This document shows positions 37,178 to 44,598 of a stretch of 49,040 nucleotides of DNA, in pieces. Position 1 is the first letter of the stretch; every line of letters begins with the position of its first letter. Origin of the DNA: Pseudomonadota bacterium (GTDB lineage: Bacteria > Pseudomonadota > Gammaproteobacteria > Burkholderiales > JABEVD01). The stretch is taken from contig JAJZRS010000023.1 in NCBI GenBank assembly GCA_021802545.1, forward strand, positions 1 to 49,040. Reading direction: 5' to 3'. Below the pieces are notes generated by a model. The model worked only from the letters and a program-made list of their open reading frames with translations. It had not been told where the DNA came from and did not search any database. Made by a program: the position numbers and the translations under genes.

Positions 37178-38702
37178 GCTGATCATATTCGACACCACCT
37201 TGCGAGACGGCGAGCAGAGTCCGGGCGCTTCGATGACCAAGGAAGAAAAGGTGAGGATCGCAAGGCAACTCGAGAAGATGAAGGTCGACGTGATCGAGGC
37301 GGGCTTTCCTGCTGCAAGTCCCGGGGACTTCGACGCGGTGCATGCGGTCGCTGCAGCCGTCAAGGACAGCACCGTCTGCGGTCTTGCGCGCGCCATCGAG
37401 AACGACATCAGGCGCGCAGGGGATGCCTTGAAACCGGCCAAGTCCGGGCGCATCCACACCTTCATCGCGACCTCCCCCATCCACATGGAAAAGAAGCTCA
37501 GGATGTCTCCCGAACAGGTGCTCGAACAGGCCGTGAAGGCGGTCAAGTGGGCCAGGGAATACACGGACAATGTCGAATTTTCGCCCGAGGATGCAGGGCG
37601 TTCGGATCTCGGCTTCCTGTGCAAGATACTGGAAGCGGTAATCGATGCGGGGGCCACGACCCTCAACATTCCGGATACGGTCGGATACAGCATGCCTGAG
37701 CAGTATGGGACCCTGATCCGGAACCTTAGGGAGAAAATCCCGAATTCGGACAAGGCGATATTTTCCGTGCACTGCCACAACGATCTTGGGCTTGCGGTCG
37801 CGAATTCGTTGTCGGCCGTCATGAACGGCGCGCGCCAGGTCGAATGCACCATCAACGGGCTCGGCGAGCGCGCCGGAAACGCCGCGCTCGAAGAGATCGT
37901 GATGGCGGTGAGGACGAGGCAGGACTATTTTCCCTGCGAGACGGGGATAGACGCGACCCAGATCGTTCAGGCGAGCCGCCTGGTTTCCAGCATCACCGGC
38001 TTCGCGGTGCAGCCCAACAAGGCGATCGTCGGCATCAATGCCTTCGCCCACGAATCGGGCATCCATCAGGACGGCGTCTTGAAGAGCCGCGAGACCTACG
38101 AGATCATGCGAGCGGAAGACGTGGGCTGGACCGCGAACAAGCTGGTGCTCGGCAAGCACTCCGGGCGCAATGCGTTCAGGACGAGGCTGTCGGAACTCGG
38201 CATCGAGCTGGGGTCGGAAGAGGCGTTGAACGCGGCATTCGCACGGTTCAAGGATCTCGCAGACAAGAAGCACGAGATCTTCGACGAAGACATCCAGGCG
38301 ATCGCATCCGACGAGGCTGTCGCATCCGCACCCGAGCATTACAGGCTGCTTTTCCTGAAGGTCTGCTCGGAGACGGGGGAAATTCCGCTCGCCACCGTGA
38401 AGCTCATGGAAGGCGGGGTGGAGCGTGAAGGCAAATCAGACGGAGGCGGGCCGGTTGACGCGGCATTCCGCGCGATCGAATCCATCGCGCAAAGCGGATC
38501 GGAACTGCAGCTCTATTCCGTCAACAACATCACCAGCGGGACAGACGCCCAGGGCGAAGTCACGGTGAGGCTGCACAAGGACGGGCGCATCGTCAACGGC
38601 CAGGGAGCGGACACAGATATCGTCGTGGCTTCCGCCAAGGCCTACATCGGCGCGCTCAACCGCTTGAGAAGCGGTCCGGGCAAGCTCAATCCCCAGCTCT
38701 AG
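37164..38702 (+). CDS. leuA: 2-isopropylmalate synthase
   Basis: First committed step of leucine synthesis, 512 residues. The N-terminal TIM barrel has [30 protein letters not shown] (metal ligands) and [16 protein letters not shown]. The C-terminal part is the leucine-binding regulatory domain. GAGGAG-like GGAGAA precedes the ATG, which lies within pssA. Its final four bases overlap the convergent marR gene. The unit ilvBNC-psd-pssA-leuA is typical of betaproteobacteria. Confidence 0.97.
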   Translation: MKKDKLIIFDTTLRDGEQSPGASMTKEEKVRIARQLEKMKVDVIEAGFPAASPGDFDAVHAVAAAVKDSTVCGLARAIENDIRRAGDALKPAKSGRIHTFIATSPIHMEKKLRMSPEQVLEQAVKAVKWAREYTDNVEFSPEDAGRSDLGFLCKILEAVIDAGATTLNIPDTVGYSMPEQYGTLIRNLREKIPNSDKAIFSVHCHNDLGLAVANSLSAVMNGARQVECTINGLGERAGNAALEEIVMAVRTRQDYFPCETGIDATQIVQASRLVSSITGFAVQPNKAIVGINAFAHESGIHQDGVLKSRETYEIMRAEDVGWTANKLVLGKHSGRNAFRTRLSELGIELGSEEALNAAFARFKDLADKKHEIFDEDIQAIASDEAVASAPEHYRLLFLKVCSETGEIPLATVKLMEGGVEREGKSDGGGPVDAAFRAIESIAQSGSELQLYSVNNITSGTDAQGEVTVRLHKDGRIVNGQGADTDIVVASAKAYIGALNRLRSGPGKLNPQL

Positions 38703-39109
38703 CGCTTGAAGCGCGCTTCAAGCGTCTCGAGGATCTCCATCGCTGCCGCGAGTTTCTCGACCGGCAGCCCTTCGAGCGCTTTCTCGAAAAAGGACTGCCT
38801 CAGGGGCTGCGCCGCCGCAACCATTCTTGCTCCCTTTGCCGTGAGCTGAACGCGCGTGATCCTGTTGTCCTCGAGCGCGCTCTCGCGCTTCACGATGCCC
38901 TCGATTTCCATCTGCTTCAATTGCCGGGTCAAGAGCCCTGGATCCATGGCAAGCAGGGCGGCGAGATCCTTCTGGGCCGATTCGCCGTTCTCAAAAATTG
39001 CCAGCATGATGCGCCATCTCGGCAGGGGAATGCCGACCGTTGCCTCGAATGCGGCATGCATGGCGCGCCCCGTCTTGCCGACCTGCTGAAGCAGATTTTT
39101 TTCGATCAT
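38699..39109 (-). CDS. MarR family transcriptional regulator
   Basis: Winged-helix repressor of 136 residues. The recognition region is [20 protein letters not shown] and the wing [21 protein letters not shown]. The N-terminal half contains [13 protein letters not shown]. The ATG at 39109 overlaps the stop of the DHA2 efflux gene upstream, so both are made from one message. A palindrome at 40615-40641 in front of that gene is its likely operator, predicting autorepression relieved by a ligand. Confidence 0.92.
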   Translation of the reverse strand: MIEKNLLQQVGKTGRAMHAAFEATVGIPLPRWRIMLAIFENGESAQKDLAALLAMDPGLLTRQLKQMEIEGIVKRESALEDNRITRVQLTAKGARMVAAAQPLRQSFFEKALEGLPVEKLAAAMEILETLEARFKR

Positions 39110-40611
39110 GGCTTTTTCCTGGAAAGGCTCATGGGGGGGACGGATTTCGCCACCCACAACGACGCGAAAAGCAGGCCTGCGACGACCCACAGGCTTTCGT
39201 GAACCGCATCGACCAGGATCGCTCTCGCCTGGGCGAGCAGGCCCGCCGCATGCGCATCGAGCGTCGTGAATTTCGCTGCCAGCGCCTTGTTGACCAGTAT
39301 CTGCGGATCTTCCAGCCTGGGATTGCCGATCATGCTCGCGATTCCAGCCGAATAATGATGCGAGACGAGCACGCCGACGAGCGCGGTGCCGATCATGCCG
39401 CCTATCATTCTCGTCGATTGCAGCATCGCCGTTGCGACGCCAAGCTGAGCTCTCGGCGCGCAGGCCTGAACGAAAAGCGTGAGATTGGGCATCAGGAGCC
39501 CGAGCCCGAGGCCGCCCGTCGCCATGCACAGGGCGACAAGCACATGACGGGTCTTGATGTCGACCAGGATCAGAAACAGGACGGACGAGAAGAACAGCAC
39601 GAGGCCGATATGAAGCAACCTGTGCGGGTGTTCTAGGCGGGTCACGATCCTGCCGTTGACGATGCTGCCGACCGTGATGGAAACGGCGAGCGGCGTGATC
39701 AAGAGACCTGCTTGCTTGGCCGACAGCCCGAATCCGCCCTGGAAGAGGAGCGGCGCGTAATAAAGAATGGCGAAAAGCGAAAATCCCATGGTCAAGGAAA
39801 GGACGAAAAGCGGCAGCAAATTCCTTTCGGTGAGCATGGAAAGCGGCAGTACCGGATTCGGGCATTTCATTTCCCATTTGACGAGCAGAATAAGAGAGAC
39901 GGAAGCAAGTCCTGCCAAAAATGCGAGCTCTATAGGCGATTTTCCGAGCGGCAGCCATTCGACGAAGAGCTGCAGGGATCCCAGAAAAAGCGCGGTCAGG
40001 ATCGAGCCTTGCCAGTCGAGCGGGGAAGGGGGCGAATCCGAGTGCCTGATCCTGGGCAGATGACGCCAGACGAAATAGAGGCTCAGGAGCCCCACCGGAA
40101 GATTGACGAAGAACACCGACCGCCATCCCCAGTACTGGGTCAGATAGCCGCCCATGGATGGGCCGACAGCGTTGGCGAGCCCGAATGCTGAGCTGAACAG
40201 CACCTGCCAGCGCAGGCGTTCGCGGGGCTCGGGAAAGAGGTCAGGGACGCTGGCGAAGGCGGTGATGATCAGCATGCCGCCGCCTATGCCCTGCAGTCCC
40301 CTTGCCAGCACCAGCTCGATCATGCTCTGCGCCAGGCCGCAGAGCATGGAGGCCGTGGAGAAGAGGACGATGGCGACTAGCACGAAAGGCTTCCTGCCGT
40401 GCTCGTCGCCGATCTTGCCGAAGATCGGCACGGTGATCACGGAGGTCAGCAGATAGGCCGTCCCGACCCAAGCATAGAATTCGAATCCGTTGAGCTGGGC
40501 TGCGACGGTGGGCAGCGCAGTGCCGATCACCGTCTGGTCGAGCGCCACCATGATGAGCACGAAGCAGAGCCCGAGCATGGCGAGGAGCTTCTGGTTGAAG
40601 GAATATTCCAT
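39106..40611 (-). CDS. DHA2 family multidrug efflux MFS transporter
   Basis: Inner-membrane drug/proton antiporter of the 14-helix EmrB/QacA group, 501 residues with ATG 40611 (MEYSFNQKLL). A TTG at 40641 would add ten residues but lies inside the operator-like palindrome. Motif A reads GKIGDEHGRK, and VALDQTVIGTALPTVAAQL in helix 1 is the DHA2 motif. The extruded compounds cannot be predicted. No membrane-fusion partner (EmrA) is adjacent. Confidence 0.93.
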   Translation of the reverse strand: MEYSFNQKLLAMLGLCFVLIMVALDQTVIGTALPTVAAQLNGFEFYAWVGTAYLLTSVITVPIFGKIGDEHGRKPFVLVAIVLFSTASMLCGLAQSMIELVLARGLQGIGGGMLIITAFASVPDLFPEPRERLRWQVLFSSAFGLANAVGPSMGGYLTQYWGWRSVFFVNLPVGLLSLYFVWRHLPRIRHSDSPPSPLDWQGSILTALFLGSLQLFVEWLPLGKSPIELAFLAGLASVSLILLVKWEMKCPNPVLPLSMLTERNLLPLFVLSLTMGFSLFAILYYAPLLFQGGFGLSAKQAGLLITPLAVSITVGSIVNGRIVTRLEHPHRLLHIGLVLFFSSVLFLILVDIKTRHVLVALCMATGGLGLGLLMPNLTLFVQACAPRAQLGVATAMLQSTRMIGGMIGTALVGVLVSHHYSAGIASMIGNPRLEDPQILVNKALAAKFTTLDAHAAGLLAQARAILVDAVHESLWVVAGLLFASLWVAKSVPPMSLSRKKP

Positions 40612-40614
40612 GGA

Positions 40615-40641
40615 TTGATCGGTCAATAGTTGACTAATCAA
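40615..40641 (-). promoter_or_regulatory. Probable MarR operator
   Basis: Inverted repeat TTGATCGGTCAA-TAG-TTGACTAATCAA: two 12-base arms pairing at 10 of 12 positions, each itself a TTGAnnnnTCAA half-site. It starts four bases before the efflux pump ATG and covers the predicted transcription start, where a bound repressor would block initiation. Confidence 0.7.
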
Positions 40642-40643
40642 TT

Positions 40644-40672
40644 ATCTTACTTGGGGGTTGGTTTGGAGTCAA
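40644..40672 (-). promoter_or_regulatory. Promoter of the efflux pump-marR operon
   Basis: On the minus strand TTGACT (40672-40667, five of six) and TAAGAT (40649-40644, four of six) are exactly 17 bases apart. Transcription would begin near 40637, inside the adjacent palindrome. Confidence 0.65.
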
Positions 40673-40759
40673 CGCTTCTTTCAGACAACCATGCGTGCGG
40701 TAAAGGGGAATTCGGAAAAGGGCAGGCGGGCGAAGCGGGGAATAGCCTGGGTAGCGGTC

Positions 40760-41197
40760 TCAATGCAGCGGCTTGAGAAGCGCCGAAAGCACTCTGGCCG
40801 GGGAAGGAAAGGAGATTTTCGGCATTTCCATTGCATCCAGCGTGTTCTTCGCTGCAAGCCCGAGCTCGGTGTCGCCTTCGACAAGCAGGCGCCTGCTGAA
40901 GAAGAGCGTGTCCGGATCCTCTCTGCGGCTCGCCAGAAGCAGGAAATCCTGCACATCGGCGGAAATGGAAAGATCAGGCGATGCATATGATCCGGCAGGG
41001 GAAAATCCCTTCCTGTCCACCCTGATATTGAGCTCCAGTCCCATGTCCAGTACGTTGATGCGGACGGTTTTCCCGATGAGCGGCGCCATGGAATTCTCCC
41101 TTGCGATGTTTCCCAAAACCAAATCGAGGACCCCGGCGAATGCCAGGGAAGGCGGATAGGCGGGAAGCAGCGAGATGAGCCTGGCCAGCGGTTTCAT
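40760..41197 (-). CDS. ubiT: UbiT, SCP2-domain ubiquinone biosynthesis accessory factor
   Basis: Lipid-binding accessory protein (145 residues) of O2-independent ubiquinone synthesis, equivalent to E. coli YhbT. The SCP2 domain covers most of it (LGNIARENSMAPLIGKTVRI, FSPAGSYASPDLSISADVQD). The ATG at 41197 overlaps the ubiV stop as ATGA. It is third in ubiU-ubiV-ubiT, reading away from an FNR box. It probably presents hydrophobic quinone intermediates to the hydroxylases. Confidence 0.92.
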   Translation of the reverse strand: MKPLARLISLLPAYPPSLAFAGVLDLVLGNIARENSMAPLIGKTVRINVLDMGLELNIRVDRKGFSPAGSYASPDLSISADVQDFLLLASRREDPDTLFFSRRLLVEGDTELGLAAKNTLDAMEMPKISFPSPARVLSALLKPLH

Positions 41198-42078
41198 GTC
41201 ACGCCTTTCATGTATTCCATTCCCGCGCTGCCTTGCCAGTAACCGTTGCAGGTTTCGACGGGAACGAGGTCCGAAATCAACGACGAAGCTTCGCTGCATC
41301 GGATTTTTCCGTCAATGGCCCCCCTGAAGAGCGAAATGGTTTCTTCCATGTGCATCGGCTGGGGACTGATCCTGGCGATGCTGACGCCCAATTTCCTCAT
41401 TTCATCCAGCTCCCCGATCAGGTTGCAGAGACGGTAGGACTGGGTCTGGATGCCGTTCAGAGCGAGGAAAGGCTCGCCTTCCCTCGTCTTCAGCTCAAGC
41501 CCGAAGGGATGATCAAGACAGCTGAAGCGGCAGTCGTCCTTCGGAAGATTGTAATGGCGAGCTGTGAAGCAGCGCGCGGAAAAGGCTAGCGGCAGCCTTC
41601 CATGGACCAATACCTCGGTCTCCAGCGATTCAGGGCGCATTTCCGAGAGTGCCTGCTTCGACATCTCGATCGGAATCACCCAGCGCCTGGCGCCAAGCTC
41701 GACAAGGATCTCGAGGGTTTCCGGACTGTAGGCGTTGAGATGCGGGCCGGCGACGAAGCTTTTTCCGGAGAGCAGCCTGACGGCGCCCATGTCGTTCGCT
41801 TCCAGAGCGAATTCGCCGTTTTCTGCAAGACGCCTCAGCGCCTTCAAATCGGATTCGGATTCGATCAGGGTCTGGGTCGAAAGAACGACTTCCTTTCCCG
41901 CATCGGAAAGGCCTTTAGCTACATCCAGCCAGTCTTCGAAACGGAAGGCATGGCGCCTCGAGCAGACCGCCTCCCCTAGATAGACGATGTCGACGGAAGT
42001 ACCGGCTATCGTTTCGTAGAATTCGAAAAGGGCTTCCCTTGGCCAGTAATAGAGTATCGGGCCCAGAGAGAGCTTCAT
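41194..42078 (-). CDS. ubiV: UbiV, O2-independent ubiquinone hydroxylase subunit
   Basis: U32 peptidase-family protein (294 residues) that with UbiU hydroxylates the quinone ring without oxygen, using prephenate as hydroxyl donor. The four iron-sulphur cysteines are at C39, C170, C183 and C187. The spacing C-x12-C-x3-C in the last three is the same as in E. coli UbiV. The start at ATG 42078 (MKLSLGPILYYWPRE) lies two bases after the ubiU stop. It overlaps ubiT by four bases. Confidence 0.95.
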   Translation of the reverse strand: MKLSLGPILYYWPREALFEFYETIAGTSVDIVYLGEAVCSRRHAFRFEDWLDVAKGLSDAGKEVVLSTQTLIESESDLKALRRLAENGEFALEANDMGAVRLLSGKSFVAGPHLNAYSPETLEILVELGARRWVIPIEMSKQALSEMRPESLETEVLVHGRLPLAFSARCFTARHYNLPKDDCRFSCLDHPFGLELKTREGEPFLALNGIQTQSYRLCNLIGELDEMRKLGVSIARISPQPMHMEETISLFRGAIDGKIRCSEASSLISDLVPVETCNGYWQGSAGMEYMKGVT

Positions 42079-42080
42079 GT

Positions 42081-43073
42081 TCACTTCCATGGGCGATGAT
42101 AGGCACCCAGGGTATGATGCTGCCCCTCGGCGAGCTTGCTGAGCGCGCTCATCCATGCAGGGTCAGATCTTCTTCCCCCGTGGAAGGCGTCAATGGCCGA
42201 GCGCCATGTCTTCGTCACCTGGCCGACATAGGCTGGGCTGCGCTGCCGCCCCTCGATCTTGACGGCTGAGATGCCCATCCTGGCCATTTCCGGAATCAGT
42301 TCGATGGTGTTGAGGCTCGTGGGCTCCTCGATGGCATAATAGGTTTCACCGCCCACTTCGAACCTTCCCTTGCAAAGGGTGGGATAGCCGGCATTTTCTC
42401 CATCCGCATAACAGTCTAGCAGCACGCCGTTCAGCCTGGTTTCGAGGCCATTGGCGGTTTTCTGCCAGCGGACGGCTCTTGCCGGAGAGCAGACGCCTGC
42501 AGTGTTGGGGGATTCTCCCGTCACATAGGAGGAAAGCAGGCAGCGGCCCTCCACCATGACGCACAGTCCTCCGAAACCGAAAAGCTCGATTTCGACCGAC
42601 GTGTTTCCAACCACATTTTCGACCTGCTGCAGCGACAGCACCCTCGGCAATACCGCTCTCTTGATGTCGAAATGCTCGCGATAGAAATTGATGGCCTCGT
42701 AATTGGTGGCCGATCCCTGAACGGAAAGATGGAGGCGAAGTTCGGGATGATTTCTCGAGGCATAACGCATCAATCCCATGTCCGCAAGTATCACCGCATC
42801 CACCCCCGCTTCCGATGCGGAGTCGACCGCCTTGTTCCATTCCGTGAGATTGGTGGCCTGGGGATAGGTGTTGAGGGCGACGAAGATCTTTCTTTTTCTT
42901 GCATGGACGAGACGGGCGGCTTCGATCAGTCCCTGAACGTCGAAGTTGAGCCCGGAAAACGCGCGCGCGTTGGTATTGCCTTTCAGGCCGACATAAACGC
43001 AGTCCGCGCCGTTGTCCAGCGCCGTTTTCAATGCAGGCAGACTGCCCGCGGGGCAAACGAGCTCGAGCGACAT
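42081..43073 (-). CDS. ubiU: UbiU, O2-independent ubiquinone hydroxylase subunit
   Basis: Partner of UbiV, 330 residues (E. coli UbiU has 331). LELVCPAGSLPALKTALDNG is the U32 family start. The four predicted [4Fe-4S] ligands are C171, C178, C195 and C234, each shifted by two from the E. coli positions, so spacing is fully conserved. As first gene of ubiUVT it follows a predicted FNR-dependent promoter, which would turn on the pathway when oxygen is scarce. An oxygen-dependent pathway may exist elsewhere in the genome. Confidence 0.96.
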   Translation of the reverse strand: MSLELVCPAGSLPALKTALDNGADCVYVGLKGNTNARAFSGLNFDVQGLIEAARLVHARKRKIFVALNTYPQATNLTEWNKAVDSASEAGVDAVILADMGLMRYASRNHPELRLHLSVQGSATNYEAINFYREHFDIKRAVLPRVLSLQQVENVVGNTSVEIELFGFGGLCVMVEGRCLLSSYVTGESPNTAGVCSPARAVRWQKTANGLETRLNGVLLDCYADGENAGYPTLCKGRFEVGGETYYAIEEPTSLNTIELIPEMARMGISAVKIEGRQRSPAYVGQVTKTWRSAIDAFHGGRRSDPAWMSALSKLAEGQHHTLGAYHRPWK

Positions 43074-43099
43074 GTCATTCCTATGCTGGTGATCGATCC

Positions 43100-43105
43100 A
43101 TCATA
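43100..43105 (-). promoter_or_regulatory. -10 element of the ubiUVT promoter
   Basis: TATGAT on the minus strand (five of six consensus positions) implies a start near 43093, 20 bases before the ubiU ATG. There is no good -35 hexamer; the FNR box occupies that place, as in class II FNR promoters. Confidence 0.65.
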
Positions 43106-43126
43106 GGGCTCGGCGGAATCGCCGTC

Positions 43127-43140
43127 TTGATGTAAATCAA
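43127..43140 (-). promoter_or_regulatory. FNR box upstream of ubiU
   Basis: TTGATGTAAATCAA matches the FNR/ANR consensus TTGAT-N4-ATCAA at all ten fixed positions. Its centre is about 40.5 bases before the start implied by the TATGAT below, the class II activator position. It lies in the 118-base gap between thyA and ubiU. Confidence 0.82.
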
Positions 43141-43191
43141 GAAATGCTGATATTCCTCGCGGCGATGCGTGGACAGCGACGAAGCAACCGG

Positions 43192-44163
43192 TCAGACCGC
43201 CATGGGCGCGGTGAGCGGGGGATGATGGATGTAGTTGTCCAGGGAGAAGTCGGCCGGCTCGACCAGTTCCAGCCATTGCGGCTCGTATTTTCCGGTATTC
43301 GAATAGTCCGGAATCCGCTCCGAGATGACGAGCTTCGGGGCAGGATATGGCTCGCGCTTCAGCTGCTCATGGAGCATGTCGAGATGGTTCTCGTAGATAT
43401 GCGCGTCCCCGACGAAATAGGTGAACCAGCGCGGCGCATAGCCCGTGAGCCGGCCGATCAGGCTCAGCAATACGGCGCCTTCGGCGATATTGAAGGGCGT
43501 GCCGAGCCCGAAATCGTTGCTCCTGATGTAGAGGCAGAGCGAAATCTCGCGCGTGGCGACATTGGGGATGAACTGGTAGAGCAGGTGGCAGGGCGGCAGG
43601 GCCATTTCGTCGAGCTGCGCGCAGTTCCAGCCGTGAAAGAGGATGCGGCGGTCATATGGATTGTTGACGATGGTGTCGAGGCACTGCCTCAGCTGATCGA
43701 TCGCCTTGTAGAGCAGCATTTTTTCGATGCCCATTTCGGAAAATGTCGCAATTGCCCGGTATCCCCTCGAGAGCGCATCCCCGATCTGCATCGAATTCGA
43801 AGCATCGAGCACCTTGTAGGCCGGCCATTTCCTCCACTGCACCCCGTATATTTCGCCGAGATCGTCGTCCCCGAGCCGGTAGGGATTGGCGAGCCATTGC
43901 GCATTCTCGTTCGCGTTCTGGTCCCAGACCTTGCATCCGAGTTCCCTGAATTCGGCTGCATTGCGGCTTGCTCGGAGGAAGCCGACCATTTCTCCTACTG
44001 CTGCCTTGAAGGCGAGGCGCCTCGTCGTCACTGCGGGAAAACCGTCCTTCAGGTCAAATTTCATCATCGCGCCGGGTATGCTTATGGTGCGGATGCCCGT
44101 CCTGTTTTCCTGCCATGTGCCTGTTTCGAGGATGGTTCTGACGAGATCGAGATACTGCTTCAT
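43192..44163 (-). CDS. thyA: Thymidylate synthase
   Basis: Methylates dUMP to dTMP with methylene-tetrahydrofolate. The catalytic cysteine is in [11 protein letters not shown]. Phosphate-binding arginines are in [10 protein letters not shown] and the N-terminal [13 protein letters not shown]. The substrate region has [15 protein letters not shown]-like sequence and [13 protein letters not shown]. Length is 323 residues, longer than the 264 of E. coli ThyA. The extra is mainly an insert in the middle (about 85-160), as in the longer Bacillus/Lactobacillus type. Start ATG 44163 (MKQYLDLV). A perfect -10 lies 28 bases upstream. Confidence 0.96.
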   Translation of the reverse strand: MKQYLDLVRTILETGTWQENRTGIRTISIPGAMMKFDLKDGFPAVTTRRLAFKAAVGEMVGFLRASRNAAEFRELGCKVWDQNANENAQWLANPYRLGDDDLGEIYGVQWRKWPAYKVLDASNSMQIGDALSRGYRAIATFSEMGIEKMLLYKAIDQLRQCLDTIVNNPYDRRILFHGWNCAQLDEMALPPCHLLYQFIPNVATREISLCLYIRSNDFGLGTPFNIAEGAVLLSLIGRLTGYAPRWFTYFVGDAHIYENHLDMLHEQLKREPYPAPKLVISERIPDYSNTGKYEPQWLELVEPADFSLDNYIHHPPLTAPMAV

Positions 44164-44190
44164 GGATTTTGAGGCCTGTCCGAAAGTGCC

Positions 44191-44198
44191 ATTATAAT
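44191..44198. promoter_or_regulatory. Two-way -10 element between thyA and rnpB
   Basis: ATTATAAT contains a perfect TATAAT on each strand. On the minus strand it would start thyA near 44184, giving a 20-base leader. On the plus strand it would start about 48 bases ahead of rnpB, making a precursor. No strong -35 is seen on either strand. Confidence 0.45.
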
Positions 44199-44241
44199 GC
44201 GGAATAGGCGCCAAAAACCCAAAATCGGGGCGAATCGGTGA

Positions 44242-44247
44242 TAAAAT
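44242..44247 (+). promoter_or_regulatory. -10 element of rnpB
   Basis: TAAAAT (five of six) ends six bases before the mature 5' end of rnpB, so transcription could begin at the mature end as it does in E. coli. The -35 region is poor. Confidence 0.45.
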
Positions 44248-44252
44248 GAATC

Positions 44253-44598
44253 GAAGCTGGCCAGACAGTCGCTGCCCGCAAGGGGAGAGGAAAGTCCGGG
44301 CTCCATAGAGCGGGATGCCGGTTAACTGCCGGAGGCCGCGAGGCCATGGAAAGTGCCACAGAAAACAGACCGCCGATGGCCCGCAAGGGATCAGGCAAGG
44401 GTGAAAAGGTGGGGCAAGAGCCCACCGCGTCCGCGGCAACGGGGACGGCACGGCAAACCCCATCCGGAGCAAGGCCAAATAGGGGAACGATAGCGTGGCT
44501 CGCGCTGTTCCCGGGTAGGCTGCTTGAGCCCTGGGGAGACCCAGGGCCTAGAGGAATGACTGTCCTAGACAGAACCCGGCTTATCGGCCAGCTTCTTC
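44253..44598 (+). ncRNA. rnpB: RNase P RNA, type A
   Basis: Catalytic RNA that trims tRNA 5' leaders with the RnpA protein. Conserved blocks include GAAGCTGGCCAGACAGTCGC at the 5' end and GAGAGGAAAGTCCGGGCTCC. AACCGCCGATGGCCC-like sequence, GGTAGGCTGCTTGAGCC, GAATGACTGTCC and ACAGAACCCGGCTTAT also match. Helix P1 is perfect over ten pairs (44253-44262 with 44586-44595), which fixes the boundaries. The 3' tail runs into the stop codon of the convergent permease, and no intrinsic terminator follows. Confidence 0.97.

Noticed and set aside
40612-40641. DHA2 pump starting at TTG 40641
   Set aside because: These ten codons coincide with the palindromic operator and predicted transcription start; ATG 40611 matches the family start.
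40630-40641. TTGACTAATCAA as an FNR site
   Set aside because: Only 12 bases, with a two-base spacer instead of four between the half-sites. It fits a MarR-type half-site better.
44193-44198. Plus-strand TATAAT as the main rnpB promoter
   Set aside because: It would start 48 bases before the mature RNA, while TAAAAT at 44242 is placed to start at the mature end. Kept only as a secondary possibility.
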